Source of the DNA: Planctomycetota bacterium
Lineage (GTDB): Bacteria; Planctomycetota; Planctomycetia; Pirellulales; Lacipirellulaceae
NCBI GenBank assembly: GCA_029259945.1
Contig: JAJDEF010000005.1
Span: 1-64,000, forward strand
Reading direction: 5' to 3'
DNA length: 64,000 nucleotides
Part shown: positions 53,509 to 63,258 of the stretch, in pieces
Numbering within the stretch: the stretch's first letter is position 1
How the letters are laid out: the number at the start of each line of letters is the position of its first letter
Translations under genes and position numbers: made by a program
Notes under the pieces: generated by a model
What the model was told of the DNA's origin: nothing
Databases searched by the model: none
Seen by the model: the letters and a program-made list of their open reading frames with translations, nothing else

Positions 53509-53976
53509 TCATGCAGAGGGGGTCGACTTGATCCTTGCCGCCATCTGTCGATGTTTTTCGTGGGTTTCCAGATCAAACTGTCCGTGGGTGTCCATCTCTT
53601 CGACGCCACGGTATTGGGCATCGCAGCGGTAGCACATTAGGGCGTCGCCTACCAAGGTATAAAGCAGGACGTCGGCAAGTGCGGTCGCGAACAAGATGCC
53701 GAACGTCCAGGTAAGGTTGGTGTGATACCAGGCAATCGAACTGCCGATGATTCCGATGCCCACCAAAGCGACGCCGATTCGCTGAGGAAAGTCTTTACGG
53801 ACATAGAGGTCGGTGCTTGGACAGGCTAGGCAGCGTTTTATCCGATTTTCGTTGATCGCGTCACTTTTCACGGCGATTTGCCCGTTGCAATGGGGGCATG
53901 AGAGTTCGCACGTCTTGGAATCGAATTCAGCGCGGACACCTTCATGACAAGTCGGGCAGGCATAGGTGATGTTCAT
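53509..53976 (-). CDS. Zinc-ribbon membrane protein, unknown function
   Basis: A 155-aa protein. It starts with a zinc ribbon (ACPTCHEGV, then LSCPHCNGQIAV), followed by a second cysteine pair (RCLACPST). Two membrane helices follow (~75-92 and ~97-117), then CYRCDAQYRG, a third cysteine pair. Reading frame upstream to 54366 is not part of the gene: the ATG at 53976 gives MNITYACPTC. It is close to the FAD gene (36 nt upstream of it) and may share its transcript. Confidence 0.65.
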   Translation of the reverse strand: MNITYACPTCHEGVRAEFDSKTCELSCPHCNGQIAVKSDAINENRIKRCLACPSTDLYVRKDFPQRIGVALVGIGIIGSSIAWYHTNLTWTFGILFATALADVLLYTLVGDALMCYRCDAQYRGVEEMDTHGQFDLETHEKHRQMAARIKSTPSA

Positions 53977-54026
53977 GGTCAGGTTCTTTTTTTGGGGTAC
54001 GCGCTGTGGCAACTCTTGTGGCTGTA

Positions 54027-54794
54027 TTATAGCGGGAAAAGTGACTCGGTAGAAAGTAGTAGAGACATGGTTTCGCCCACGAAGGTGCCAATCACAGCCA
54101 CATAAAGCAGGCCGGTGGCGCTTTGGGTGTTGGGGATATCGAGAGTCTTCCAAGTCATCCAAGTCAAGATGGCGACCCCAAGAAGTCCAAAGGTCCATCG
54201 CAACGTAACAAACATGAGGAGAGAGGTTGCCAATGGGCTTGCGTAGGTAACTTCTCCCCAGAACCCAAGGCCGGCTACGATGATCTGGAGCAGGGTTGCA
54301 AATCCTAGGGCAATGAGCAGATGTCTGAGTGGGACGAGTTCCATCGTCGGCGAATTGAGATACCAATGGCCGAGTAGCATGGCAGCCATGGTGAGGCCTA
54401 GCAACATGCCTGAGCTGACGGGGGCAATGTGGCGGAGCGCATTCGCATAGCTATTTTCGATGGCGCCTTCTGGTGAATAAAGCGATGTGGCTGCTAGCGA
54501 ACTACCAACTAGAGCGCAAAGTGCTACTACGACCAGCGACATGCGACCGCCCCTAGGCTTTTCGTACAACCAAAAGACCGAACCGAAATAGCTGCCGACT
54601 GCAGCGAAAACAGCAGGCCAAAAAGCAGAGGGTGCCACCGAGTTGCTTAGAAACGCGGCGAGTGTTGCTAGGCCGAGCGTTACGTATAAATGGTTGCGAT
54701 AATACCCACTCGCTATTTTCTGTGGCGACGTTATCGCCATGCCGGCTGCGAGGCCGAACGTGAGCCGTAAAAGAAACTGAATGAGAAGTCCCAT
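54027..54794 (-). CDS. Polytopic membrane protein, unknown function
   Basis: A 255-aa protein with about eight hydrophobic segments and short loops, no recognised domain. It follows folE by 15 nt in the same direction, so it may be cotranscribed. Confidence 0.65.
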   Translation of the reverse strand: MGLLIQFLLRLTFGLAAGMAITSPQKIASGYYRNHLYVTLGLATLAAFLSNSVAPSAFWPAVFAAVGSYFGSVFWLYEKPRGGRMSLVVVALCALVGSSLAATSLYSPEGAIENSYANALRHIAPVSSGMLLGLTMAAMLLGHWYLNSPTMELVPLRHLLIALGFATLLQIIVAGLGFWGEVTYASPLATSLLMFVTLRWTFGLLGVAILTWMTWKTLDIPNTQSATGLLYVAVIGTFVGETMSLLLSTESLFPL

Positions 54795-54809
54795 GGCATA
54801 CGGTCCAAA

Positions 54810-55472
54810 TTATCTACGATTTCCGTAGATCAGCGTCATTACTTCTGAACGGCTGGAGAGATTCGTGCGGAAGATGCCCTTCATCGCCGAGGTCACACAG
54901 ATGCTGTTCGGCTTTCGGATCCCTCGAATTGCCATGCAAGAATGGGAGGCTTCGATCACGACGGCTACGCCTTTGACATTGAGTTCTTCGATCAGAAGAT
55001 CGGCGATTTGCTCGGTCATGCGTTCTTGAACTTGTGGGCGGTGTGAGACTTCTTCGACCACGCGAGCCAGTTTGCTTAGTCCCACCACTTTTCCGTTCGG
55101 GACGTATCCAATGTGTGCATTGCCCTGGAACGGCAACATGTGGTGCTCGCACATACTGTTGAATGCAATGTCGCGAACCAAGACCATCTCGTCGTACTTT
55201 TCGGTGAAGAACTTTTTGAGATGGATGCGAGGATCGCTGTGGAGCCCGCTGAATAGCTCTGCGTACATGCGAGCGACTCGGGCAGGGGTTTCGAGAAGTC
55301 CTTCTCGGTCGGGATCTTCGCCCACGGCTGTGAGAATTTCGCGGACAGCCCGTTCGATGCGAGGTAAGTCGACCTTCGGGTGGGTTGGGGGCGACGAACC
55401 TTCGTCGAGCTCACCAGCCAAACTACCCAGGTCGACCGAGTCTGTGGTATCTTGCGAAGGAGACGGGGTCAT
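54810..55472 (-). CDS. folE: GTP cyclohydrolase I
   Basis: Enzyme producing dihydroneopterin triphosphate, first step of folate and tetrahydrobiopterin synthesis. [20 protein letters not shown] carries the zinc Cys and His; [10 protein letters not shown] carries the second zinc Cys. [10 protein letters not shown] and [13 protein letters not shown] match the family. At 220 aa it is full length with a low-complexity N-terminal lead (~1-30). Confidence 0.96.
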   Translation of the reverse strand: MTPSPSQDTTDSVDLGSLAGELDEGSSPPTHPKVDLPRIERAVREILTAVGEDPDREGLLETPARVARMYAELFSGLHSDPRIHLKKFFTEKYDEMVLVRDIAFNSMCEHHMLPFQGNAHIGYVPNGKVVGLSKLARVVEEVSHRPQVQERMTEQIADLLIEELNVKGVAVVIEASHSCMAIRGIRKPNSICVTSAMKGIFRTNLSSRSEVMTLIYGNRR

Positions 55473-55587
55473 GCATCCACCGTAGAAACTTGCAGTGTGA
55501 AGTAAACCGTTGATGTTACGGTTTAAGCAGCAAGACCGTCAACCTACGCGAAAACGGCTAATCCTGAAATTGGGCTGTGGTGAATCA

Positions 55588-56304
55588 CTAGTTAAGGCTG
55601 AACGGAGGCAGGTAGAAACCTGGGCTCTGCGATTCTGGCTGATTGGCTGAGGGTGGCGTTGAATCTAGGGCATCGAGCAACATCATCGCGCGACGGTCGA
55701 TATCCGATTCGCCGAGCAGTTTGCACTTCAAGTCAAACTCTAGCGGGAGGGCGAAGCTTACTAAGTCGGTAAGCACTCCTAAGGGGACATCGGTCGAAAG
55801 TAGCTCACTGAGATTGAGATTCGTAGATTGGTCGCCGGGGAGTGCCTCTTCAAACTGCTGGGTGAGAGCTGTCTGTAGACTGAGGCGCTCGGGCGTGTTT
55901 TCTGTTTCGTAATAGTCGTCAAGGAGCGTTACATTCGCTTGGCGAAATGATTCTTGGGGAGGTAATTCGCTGTCGATCTGAATGCGACGCAGGCCTAGCA
56001 GCAAAATATTGTATTGCCCGTCCTCTGTGCGCTCGTGCGTGACCACCCTGCCCAGGCAGGCGTGAGGAAGGATCTTTGGGCTTCCTTCGTAGTCCTGTTC
56101 CCAACCTGGCGCGAGGACACTCATGGCGATTAAGCCATCGCTGTCCAAGGCTTCGTTGAGTAAGTCTCGATAGCGCGGTTCGAATATATGCAAAGGTTGC
56201 ATGACGTGGGGAAACATGACCAAGTCGGGCAAGGGGAAGAGTCGCACTTTGCCGGTGAATTGTGTTGGGTCGAATGTGAGATCTTCAGCGTTCCAAGGAA
56301 GCAT
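55588..56304 (-). CDS. Lon-N-terminal (LON substrate-binding) domain protein
   Basis: A 238-aa protein of the LON-domain family (PUA-like fold), without the ATPase or protease domains. VRLFPLPDLVMFPHVMQPLHI begins the domain, then IFEPRYRDLL; the end region carries helices through LLGESDIDRRAMMLLDAL. The role of such free-standing proteins is unclear, perhaps substrate binding. The ATG at 56304 was chosen; the upstream frame to 56475 has low-complexity, non-conserved residues and overlaps the next gene. Confidence 0.85.
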   Translation of the reverse strand: MLPWNAEDLTFDPTQFTGKVRLFPLPDLVMFPHVMQPLHIFEPRYRDLLNEALDSDGLIAMSVLAPGWEQDYEGSPKILPHACLGRVVTHERTEDGQYNILLLGLRRIQIDSELPPQESFRQANVTLLDDYYETENTPERLSLQTALTQQFEEALPGDQSTNLNLSELLSTDVPLGVLTDLVSFALPLEFDLKCKLLGESDIDRRAMMLLDALDSTPPSANQPESQSPGFYLPPFSLN

Positions 56305-56365
56305 AGTTTCACCTTGAGCGGTGTGAAATAGAAACAAGATTGGGAGTTTGCGACGGGAGGACAGT

Positions 56366-56776
56366 TTAGGTGTCGCAGGTGGTGGTTGGCGTCGGGGAGA
56401 GATGGATTTCGGGGATGTATTCAGGATTGATTTCGATTTGGGTAGGTTCGTCGTCGCTGGCCAATACGTCGGCAAAGCATCGTTCGTATTGAATTAAGAA
56501 TTCGTCGAGGTCGAGTCCTTCATAGGTGGGGCAGTATTCTTTTAAGTAGTTGCAGCTGGTGAGATAAACTTTTTTGGCTCCACGGAGATTGCCATTTCCA
56601 AAATGATGCAGGGCAACGGCAGCTTGAATGAGTCCTTGATAGTATTTTCTTCCAGAGCCGCGATACTCGGTCCAAAGCTCCTCCCAGGTTTCGTGGGCTT
56701 CGAAAAAATCGCAGTCGTTGAAAAAGGCAATTCCTTGTAGGTAAAGCGGCGAGTAAAGTGGTGCTTCGGCAATCAT
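56366..56776 (-). CDS. DUF309 protein
   Basis: A 136-aa small helical protein of the DUF309 family: FFEAHETWEELW followed by YYQGLIQAAVALHHF is the family signature. The conserved His and Glu residues suggest a metal site. No function is established. It lies upstream of the LON-domain gene with a 61-nt gap, in the same direction. No other gene is seen in 56777-57031. Confidence 0.88.
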   Translation of the reverse strand: MIAEAPLYSPLYLQGIAFFNDCDFFEAHETWEELWTEYRGSGRKYYQGLIQAAVALHHFGNGNLRGAKKVYLTSCNYLKEYCPTYEGLDLDEFLIQYERCFADVLASDDEPTQIEINPEYIPEIHLSPTPTTTCDT

Positions 56777-57031
56777 ACAAACTTCTCAACAATACGCTTA
56801 GAGACCTTGGAGTGATCCTTTCGCCTAAGATTATAGGCATGCACTAGGTTTTGGGCCAGGAAGATTTTTCGAGCATCCCTGTATGTTTACGGCACCTTGA
56901 CATGATTGCAGAGGCACTCACAATGGGTCGCAGCAGACTACTCGCCCGCCGTAGAGAAACAGCAAAAAACTAGGGCGCAGAGCGATTTCTATCTTTTCGC
57001 TTTCGACAATTCACGTTCTCGACCACGTTAG

Positions 57032-57721
57032 ATGAAAGTGTTCATGGCCGTCCCGCGTGCAATGCCCGACGATCAGGCGACTTTGGCATCGAAACGGCAA
57101 GCAGCCAAGGTGTTGCGGCGGCTCAAGGCAGACTATCCGCAGGCCCCCTGTGCGTTGTCGCATAAAAATCCTTTTCAGTTGTTGATTGCCACCATCTTAT
57201 CGGCACAATGTACCGACGTACGGGTCAACATGGTGACCAAAGATTTGTTTCGTAAGTACGCCACTCCAGCGGCTTTTGCAACGGCTCCCCTACGGGAGAT
57301 CGAGAAAGCGGTGAAAAGCACCGGGTTCTATCGAAACAAGGCGAAGAACATTAAGGCGTGTAGTAAGGAGTTGCTCAGTCGTTTTGATGGAAACGTGCCG
57401 CAAGATCTCGACTCGTTGGTGAGTCTTGCGGGCGTGGGCCGAAAAACGGCGAATGTGGTGCTGGGCACGGCGTTTGGTTTGGCATCGGGGGTTGTGGTTG
57501 ACACCCACGTGGGACGTCTCAGTCGTCGGCTGGGGCTCACCGAACAGAAGGATGCGGTGAAAGTCGAACGCGACTTAATGCAGATGTTGCCGAAGAAGGA
57601 GTGGATACAGTTTTCGCATCGGATGATTCATCATGGACGACAGGTCTGTTCCGCTCGTCGACCAACTTGCGAAGTGTGTTCGATGAAGAAGTTTTGCCCG
57701 AAGATTGGGCTCGTAAGTTAG
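57032..57721 (+). CDS. nth: Endonuclease III
   Basis: DNA glycosylase/AP lyase of base excision repair acting on oxidised pyrimidines. The helix-hairpin-helix LVSLAGVGRKTANVVLG holds the catalytic lysine, VVDTHVGRLSRRLGL the aspartate, and CSARRPTCEVCSMKKFC is the 4Fe-4S cluster (C-x6-C-x2-C-x5-C). Full length at 229 aa. The start could be slightly downstream (ATG at 57044 or 57062). Confidence 0.95.
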   Translation: MKVFMAVPRAMPDDQATLASKRQAAKVLRRLKADYPQAPCALSHKNPFQLLIATILSAQCTDVRVNMVTKDLFRKYATPAAFATAPLREIEKAVKSTGFYRNKAKNIKACSKELLSRFDGNVPQDLDSLVSLAGVGRKTANVVLGTAFGLASGVVVDTHVGRLSRRLGLTEQKDAVKVERDLMQMLPKKEWIQFSHRMIHHGRQVCSARRPTCEVCSMKKFCPKIGLVS

Positions 57722-57791
57722 TTTGTTGCCAGAGAGAAATGGTGGACACCTAGTGTTCGCTTCAAGAGGGTTCGCCTCACGAGGAGAGATG

Positions 57792-58367
57792 ATGATACTT
57801 TCAGGCCGAGAAATTCAAAATCGCATTGGTGAAGATATCGAAATCGATCCGTTCGATGCTTCGAGTCTAAATCCAAACAGCTACAATCTCACCTTGCACA
57901 ACGAACTGATGGTCTACGAAGAGGTGGTGCTTGACATGGCTAGGGCGAACCGTGTGCGACGATTGACGATTCCAGAGGAAGGGATTGTGCTTAGCCCAAA
58001 CCAGCTTTATCTCGGACGAACCGTCGAACGAACCGTGACACATAACCTGGTGCCACAAATCGAAGGACGGTCGTCCGTCGGGCGACTCGGGTTGTTTGTG
58101 CATGTCACCGCTGGTTTTGGAGACGTCGGTTTTGCAGGCTACTGGACCTTAGAAATGTTTGCCGTCCAACCGGTACGGATTTACCCGGGAACCGCAATCT
58201 GCCAGATCTTTTACCATGAACTGACGGGCCAGATCGAAGAGTATTCCAGCAAGTATCAACACAATCACGACATTCAGCCGAGCTTGCTGTTCGAAGAGTT
58301 GGATCCCGACTGCAAGGGGGACCCTCAGATGCCGCTGGACTTTGGCCTCGAACGGTCACACAGCTAG
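57792..58367 (+). CDS. dcd: dCTP deaminase
   Basis: A 191-aa trimeric nucleotide deaminase (dUTPase fold) giving dUTP. The start ILSGREIQNRIGEDI and NSYNLTLHNEL match, and EGRSSVGRLGLFVHVTAG carries the catalytic Ser-Arg and Glu-adjacent residues. GFAGYWTLEM and IYPGTAICQIFYHEL follow. The ATG at 57792 follows GAGGAGA; an upstream frame start at 57723 would add 23 residues and is rejected. Separated from nth by 70 nt. Confidence 0.9.
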   Translation: MILSGREIQNRIGEDIEIDPFDASSLNPNSYNLTLHNELMVYEEVVLDMARANRVRRLTIPEEGIVLSPNQLYLGRTVERTVTHNLVPQIEGRSSVGRLGLFVHVTAGFGDVGFAGYWTLEMFAVQPVRIYPGTAICQIFYHELTGQIEEYSSKYQHNHDIQPSLLFEELDPDCKGDPQMPLDFGLERSHS

Positions 58368-58391
58368 GGAGTTTGTTTCGTCCCCCAGGGT

Positions 58392-58415
58392 CACATAGCC
58401 CGGCCATCCTGGCCG
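58392..58415. repeat. Short hairpin repeat, copy 2
   Basis: CACATAGCCCGGCCATCC then TGGCCG, identical over 24 nt to 16571-16594. It lies between the converging dcd and AAA-ATPase genes. Confidence 0.65.
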
Positions 58416-58470
58416 AGAGCAGCGGTACCTACCGCTGCGACGCAATTGGAGCAAGCCCACTTCGCATCGA

Positions 58471-59976
58471 TCACATGATGGCAAAGTAGTTTTCCACTGC
58501 GTAGTCAAAATACTCAGTACACATCTTGGGCGGCACATCGAGGTAGTGGCAATAGTTGCGAATCTGCAGTAGCAAGTCGCGCGGTTGACAGCAGCGGTAC
58601 GGCCGGTGGATTGGCTTATAGTGCTTGTCGATCAGGTAATCGAGCGCATCTTGTTCGAAATCGATCCCGACGATCGGGGCCATGATTTCAAAGAGTTTCC
58701 GAAATTCTTCTTCGCTCGGATCAGGGACTTCAATTTTATAGGGAATACGACGGAGGAACGCATCGTCGACCAAGTCTTTGGGTTCTAAGTTGGTCGAAAA
58801 GATAATGAGTTGGTCGAAGGGCACCTGAATTTTTTTGCCATTCACGAGCCGTAGGAAGTCGTATCGCTTTTCCAAAGGCACAATCCAGCGATTCAGTAGT
58901 TCGTCGGTGGTCATGCGCTGGCGACCGAAGTCGTCGATGACCAGCGTGCCGCAATTGCTTTTTAGTTGCAGTGGGGCTTCGCTTACGTTCTTGCCCGAAC
59001 TCGGGAGGACTTCCAAGGCGTCCATTGTGAGTTCACCGCCAACAACAATCGTCGGTCGACGAATTCGAACCCACCGATTGTCGATAGCGTGAGCGAGAAT
59101 AGGCCCCTCGGATTCCTCAAGAGGCACTTCTTCGTGTAAGCCAGGGTCATAGACTCGCATGATTTCGCCGTCGATTCCGATTGCTTTTGGAATCCATATT
59201 GCATCGCCAAACGCCTTCGTAATTCTTTCAGCAATACTTGTCTTACCGTTGCCAGGGGCACCAAATAGGAATAGCCCCCGACCCGAGTTGACTGCGGGGC
59301 CAAGTCGCCGCAGCATGTGTTGATTGACTAGTAGATCAGAGAATGCCCCTTGTAAATCGGTGACGGTAGGATGTTGATTGGAGAGCGTTTGTGCCGTAAC
59401 ACTCTGGACGTAAGCCTCTAGGGGCACCGGTGCAGAACCAAAGTAGCTGCAGAGTTTGCTTAGTTTTTTCGCCGTTTCGCGGCCCATGTCGGTGAGCTGA
59501 TAGATGTAATCGTTCATCGGGGCAGAACCGCGATAAGCAACCATCTGTGTTTGCTTGAGGTCCGCGAGAATAGGTTCGATCAGCCGAAATGGGACGCTGT
59601 GATGTTCGGAAATCTGGCGGCCAGAAAGATCGCCTAACGAGGCCAGGCACTTCAGGGCTAGATGTTCGAGTTGACCTTCGCTAATGCCAGCTTCGGTGAG
59701 TGATCTAGGCTCCTCAGGTTGCCAGGGGACATTTTCTGAGGCCGTGTGCTCAGGCTTGCTGTTCGTTGCTGGCGTGGGAAGCGGGGTATGTACGGAAGTT
59801 GCTGTCGGTGGTCCGGAAGTATAGTTGTCGTTCCCCGTCATTCGGTTGATCCGATTGAGTAGCGAATTGAGATCGTTGTCTGTGTCGGTTGAGCTCTCGG
59901 GGACTGCCGTGATGGCTCCTTGAGCAAGAGAATCGCTATGGAGTCCTGAGAGAGAGTCCAGATTTTCGGATGGCAT
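58471..59976 (-). CDS. AAA ATPase with a winged-helix-like N-terminal domain
   Basis: A 501-aa protein. Residues ~1-105 are low complexity. A helical domain (~105-205: [31 protein letters not shown]) resembles a winged helix. The AAA domain has Walker [10 protein letters not shown], Walker B TLVIDDFG and an arginine near the sensor region ([11 protein letters not shown]). A C-terminal lid follows. Planctomycetes encode many such ATPases. The role is unknown; a DNA- or protein-remodelling function is plausible. ATG at 59976 chosen over the upstream frame start. Confidence 0.82.
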   Translation of the reverse strand: MPSENLDSLSGLHSDSLAQGAITAVPESSTDTDNDLNSLLNRINRMTGNDNYTSGPPTATSVHTPLPTPATNSKPEHTASENVPWQPEEPRSLTEAGISEGQLEHLALKCLASLGDLSGRQISEHHSVPFRLIEPILADLKQTQMVAYRGSAPMNDYIYQLTDMGRETAKKLSKLCSYFGSAPVPLEAYVQSVTAQTLSNQHPTVTDLQGAFSDLLVNQHMLRRLGPAVNSGRGLFLFGAPGNGKTSIAERITKAFGDAIWIPKAIGIDGEIMRVYDPGLHEEVPLEESEGPILAHAIDNRWVRIRRPTIVVGGELTMDALEVLPSSGKNVSEAPLQLKSNCGTLVIDDFGRQRMTTDELLNRWIVPLEKRYDFLRLVNGKKIQVPFDQLIIFSTNLEPKDLVDDAFLRRIPYKIEVPDPSEEEFRKLFEIMAPIVGIDFEQDALDYLIDKHYKPIHRPYRCCQPRDLLLQIRNYCHYLDVPPKMCTEYFDYAVENYFAIM

Positions 59977-60271
59977 ATCGGGTGTTCCTCTCGGCACTGC
60001 ACTATCGTGGGTGGATCGCCCCCTAAATCGATGTGCATAGCTGCTTTGAAAGCGTAGTTCTAAAATCGAGGACAGGCAAATCACTAGTGCGGATGTTCCG
60101 GTGGTTCCTAAATTACCGACTACAAAGACGCGAAGGGTATTTTAGGGGTAAATTCCATCTGTTAAGTGTAGTATCCGGTCGAAATCACGTAGTAGAGTTT
60201 TTCAAAGCTAACCTAAATATCCTGATATCCTTCAACCTCACAAATCCTGCAAAAAGTGCGAGATTAGCCGC
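59977..60271. other. Divergent intergenic region
   Basis: Promoter region for the AAA ATPase and HDOD genes. AAAAAGTGCGAG precedes the HDOD start. No other feature seen. Confidence 0.3.
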
Positions 60272-61174
60272 ATGAGTGCGACTGCGATGAGCCAGACCGT
60301 GGCTCAGAATGTTCAATCTGAAGAGCACAACACTGCGTTAGAGCAACTCTTTCGGCGGATCGGGCAGCTCTCTTCATTACCGTCGGTTGCGGGACGTATC
60401 CTGCAAGTGGCTGCGGATGGGGAGTCGAATGCGTCCGATTTGCTGCAAGTTGTAAGCCTCGATCCCACTCTGGCGATTCGCATAGTCAGGACCGTCAACA
60501 CTTCATATTACGGCTTGAAAAATGAAGTCGCCGATTTGAAGACGGCTATTTCGATGTTGGGGTTTATCGAAGTTCGTAAACTGGCAATGACCGTTTATGT
60601 GGCCCGACTGTGCGAAGAGCAATCAAGCTATCGTGGCTATTCCCGCGAGGGATTATGGAAACATCTGGTGGCAGTTGGAACCATAGCGCGTATGGTTTCG
60701 CAAGTTCTTCAGCGTGAGGAGCCTGAAGAGGCGTACATGGCGGGGTTGCTGCATGACATCGGCCTATTACTCGCCGACCAGTATATGCATGACAAGTTTT
60801 GTCAGGTCATTGACAGGGTTGAGGATGGCGCAGAAACGGACGGGGTAGAACGGGAAATTTTTACTTTCGATCACACCGATCTTGGGGCTTTTATCGCTAC
60901 TCAGAGTAATCTTCCTGAGCGGATTGTGACTGCCATTCGATACCACCACCGCCCATCAGAGTACCAAGGTTCAGAACGCGGCCTGCTTGATATTATTGCG
61001 GTAGCAAATTATTTGGCCTCGCAAAAAAACATCACTTCGTTAGGCGTACAGCATATTCCAGCTCCCACAGACGTCGTCTGTAAGTCGCTTGATTTGCATA
61101 AGCAGAGAATGGCAGCAATTATCGAGGAGCTTGATGGGGCCTTGGAGTCTGCCGGCATATTGGCCAGCATCTAG
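60272..61174 (+). CDS. HDOD-domain protein
   Basis: A 300-aa signal-transduction protein of the HDOD family, related to HD phosphohydrolases. LSSLPSVAGRILQVAADGE opens the domain; LDPTLAIRIVRTVNTSYY and AISMLGFIEVRKLAM follow; AGLLHDIGLLLADQY contains the HD residues. YHHRPSEYQG is the late His region. HDOD proteins usually act with two-component or cyclic-nucleotide pathways and often lack enzyme activity. No attached sensor or output domain is seen. Confidence 0.88.
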   Translation: MSATAMSQTVAQNVQSEEHNTALEQLFRRIGQLSSLPSVAGRILQVAADGESNASDLLQVVSLDPTLAIRIVRTVNTSYYGLKNEVADLKTAISMLGFIEVRKLAMTVYVARLCEEQSSYRGYSREGLWKHLVAVGTIARMVSQVLQREEPEEAYMAGLLHDIGLLLADQYMHDKFCQVIDRVEDGAETDGVEREIFTFDHTDLGAFIATQSNLPERIVTAIRYHHRPSEYQGSERGLLDIIAVANYLASQKNITSLGVQHIPAPTDVVCKSLDLHKQRMAAIIEELDGALESAGILASI

Positions 61175-61287
61175 CAGCGATTCTGACGGCTACTTGAAGA
61201 AAGTTGGCAACTCTCTGTCTTTGAAACTCTTGTCTCGTCTAGTCAACTTAACTTGACGGATGATCACTTTGTCTCTCTGCTATTGAT

Positions 61288-62142
61288 ATGCAACTCATCA
61301 TCACTGCTGTCGGACCTGACCATCGGGGACTCGCAGATCCCATTGTTCATTGCGTCACCAAGCTTGGCGCGAACATCGCTGAAATTCAGATGTTCGATCA
61401 CGATGAGGAATCGGTCTTTTCGATGCTGACTCGTGTGGAGTTGGAAACTGAGCTCGTCGAACAGTTGCAGTCTTCTTTGCAAGAGATCAGCACCCGAACC
61501 GGTTTGTCGATCCGTACGTGGTCGCCAACGATCACGGATCGAAAGCCTCGCCTTGCCATTTGTGCGACCTATCGTCAAGAGACCCCCCTCGCGGTGCTTC
61601 AGGCAGTAAGCGATGGCATCATTCAAGCAGAAGCGTCGGTGATGATAAGCAATCGCGGTGCTTGCCGAGGTTTAGCGGAGCAGTTCGATATCCCCTGGTT
61701 TTCGATTGGCGATGCCGATGGCCGCGTGGATGATGAACGCATGATCGACATCTGTGATGAGTTTGATGTCGATTACATTGTGCTAGCCCGCTACATGCGT
61801 ATTTTGCCTCCTTCGAGCGTATGGAAATATGCCGGGGGCCGCATTATTAATTTGCATCATGGGCTGCTGCCTAGTTTTCCTGGGATGCGACCCTACCACG
61901 ATGCGTTTGCGGCGAGGATGCTCACCTACGGAGCTACTTGTCATTTTATTGTGCCTGAACTTGATGCCGGCAATCAGATCATCAACCAGACAACCTTTGC
62001 GGTTGCTCCGGGAACGCCGCGTGACGAGATCATTCGGCGTGGGCAAGAGGAGAACGAGCCATGCTGTCTTGTAGAAGGGGTGCGGCGGGTCGTAGCTGGC
62101 GAGGTGCAGTTGCATTTCAATCGGGTGGTAGCAACGCCGTAA
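61288..62142 (+). CDS. purU: Formyltetrahydrofolate deformylase
   Basis: Releases formate from 10-formyl-THF. An N-terminal ACT domain (~1-80: ITAVGPDHRGLADPIVHCV) is followed by a formyltransferase-type catalytic domain (~88-284). NLHHGLLPSFPGMRPYHDAF carries the catalytic His and the following loop; GATCHFIVPELDAGNQIINQ completes the fold. The 284-aa length is normal. The ACT domain suggests regulation by an amino acid or related metabolite, as in E. coli PurU (glycine, methionine). Confidence 0.93.
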   Translation: MQLIITAVGPDHRGLADPIVHCVTKLGANIAEIQMFDHDEESVFSMLTRVELETELVEQLQSSLQEISTRTGLSIRTWSPTITDRKPRLAICATYRQETPLAVLQAVSDGIIQAEASVMISNRGACRGLAEQFDIPWFSIGDADGRVDDERMIDICDEFDVDYIVLARYMRILPPSSVWKYAGGRIINLHHGLLPSFPGMRPYHDAFAARMLTYGATCHFIVPELDAGNQIINQTTFAVAPGTPRDEIIRRGQEENEPCCLVEGVRRVVAGEVQLHFNRVVATP

Positions 62143-62325
62143 TCGAACTGTCCGCTTACACGGCCAAAACCGGTTATTAGGGCCATTTCGATCGTAGGCC
62201 ATCAAAGCCATTCCCGCAGTCGCATTTAGTAGCGAATTTCTTGACGGAATTAGCAGGCGTGAATAGGGTGGAGATAGCTAAGTCCTGTTAAGAGGCCTTC
62301 TTTCTCCACCCTTCTGCGAGTTTTT

Positions 62326-63150
62326 TTGATGCCTTCACGATTTACGAGTGCTGCGATTTTTAGTTTATTGTTGGTCACTGCGGTCGCGGGGCAGACGATA
62401 CGTTTTGATACCAATGTCGGCACATTCGACATGGAATTGAACCCGACCGGAAACGCGAGTCTTCAACCACACGTTGACAATATCCTGGCTTATGTGAATG
62501 CAAAACGGTACGACCTGACTGTGATCAATCGTGCTGCCACAGGATTTGTCATGCAGATGGGCGGTTTCGAGGCGGACTCGTTTACCTTGCCCACGAATTT
62601 CTCAGACTTTAATTCCGTAAATACTTTTGACCCGTTGATCGTTGATGCTGACGGCGATGGTCAGGTTGATTTCGACTTGACAGGTTTGGATAACACTGAA
62701 GATACCGTATCGCTAGCGCTTAGTACTAGTGCGAATACTGGGACTGCCAGCTTCTTTGTCAACCTCGGAACCAACACGAGCTTGGATGCTGCGAATTTGC
62801 GATTCGTGCCATTTGCGCGAATCCGAAATATGGCAACGATTGATCTCATCATGAGTCTTGATCAAAACAACTATGCAGACGGTGGCTTGGCCGGCGATAA
62901 TGTCCCTATCTTGTCCGAGAATCGAATCGTGTTTGTAGAGCGAGCGTTTGTGCTAGAGGAGCCCATCGTAGCGCCAGCGGCATTAGCGGCGACCGCAGCA
63001 GGCGGCAGCTCTTCGGGGCTATCCGCAGCCGCCGCAACCTCGCTCGCCCCCGCCATCGCCCTGAACGCTGTGCCTGAGCCTTCGACGTTCGCCTTGGCTG
63101 GATTAGCCTTACTAGCATCCGCCGGCATGAATCGCCGCAAGATTTGCTAG
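62326..63150 (+). CDS. Secreted cyclophilin-like PEP-CTERM protein
   Basis: A 274-aa secreted protein with a signal peptide ending VTAVAGQT. A cyclophilin-type (peptidyl-prolyl isomerase) domain follows: IRFDTNVGTFDMELNPTGN, and VINRAATGFVMQMGGFE with the glutamine of the active-site FxxQ region. PEP-CTERM end VPEPSTFALAGLAL then NRRKIC. A calcium-like DADGDGQVDFDLTG stretch sits inside the domain. Isomerase activity is not assured. Confidence 0.8.
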   Translation: MMPSRFTSAAIFSLLLVTAVAGQTIRFDTNVGTFDMELNPTGNASLQPHVDNILAYVNAKRYDLTVINRAATGFVMQMGGFEADSFTLPTNFSDFNSVNTFDPLIVDADGDGQVDFDLTGLDNTEDTVSLALSTSANTGTASFFVNLGTNTSLDAANLRFVPFARIRNMATIDLIMSLDQNNYADGGLAGDNVPILSENRIVFVERAFVLEEPIVAPAALAATAAGGSSSGLSAAAATSLAPAIALNAVPEPSTFALAGLALLASAGMNRRKIC

Positions 63151-63179
63151 CACAGAAGTTTCGCTCTGCTAGCCGTTTT

Positions 63180-63258
63180 GGGTGCCACTGCTGGCTTGTC
63201 CAGCAGTGCGAAGCGGGTACCAGGGTTCCACTGCTAGGCAAGCCAGACAGTGGCACCC
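63180..63258. repeat. 80-bp fold-back element, copy 2 (inverted)
   Basis: Begins GGGTGCCACTGCTGGCTTGT and ends CCAGACAGTGGCACCC. Its reverse complement matches 23933-24012 closely, including CAGCAGTGGAACCCTGGTAC at corresponding positions. It lies just after a PEP-CTERM gene. In 63259-63571 nothing else coding is seen. Confidence 0.85.
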
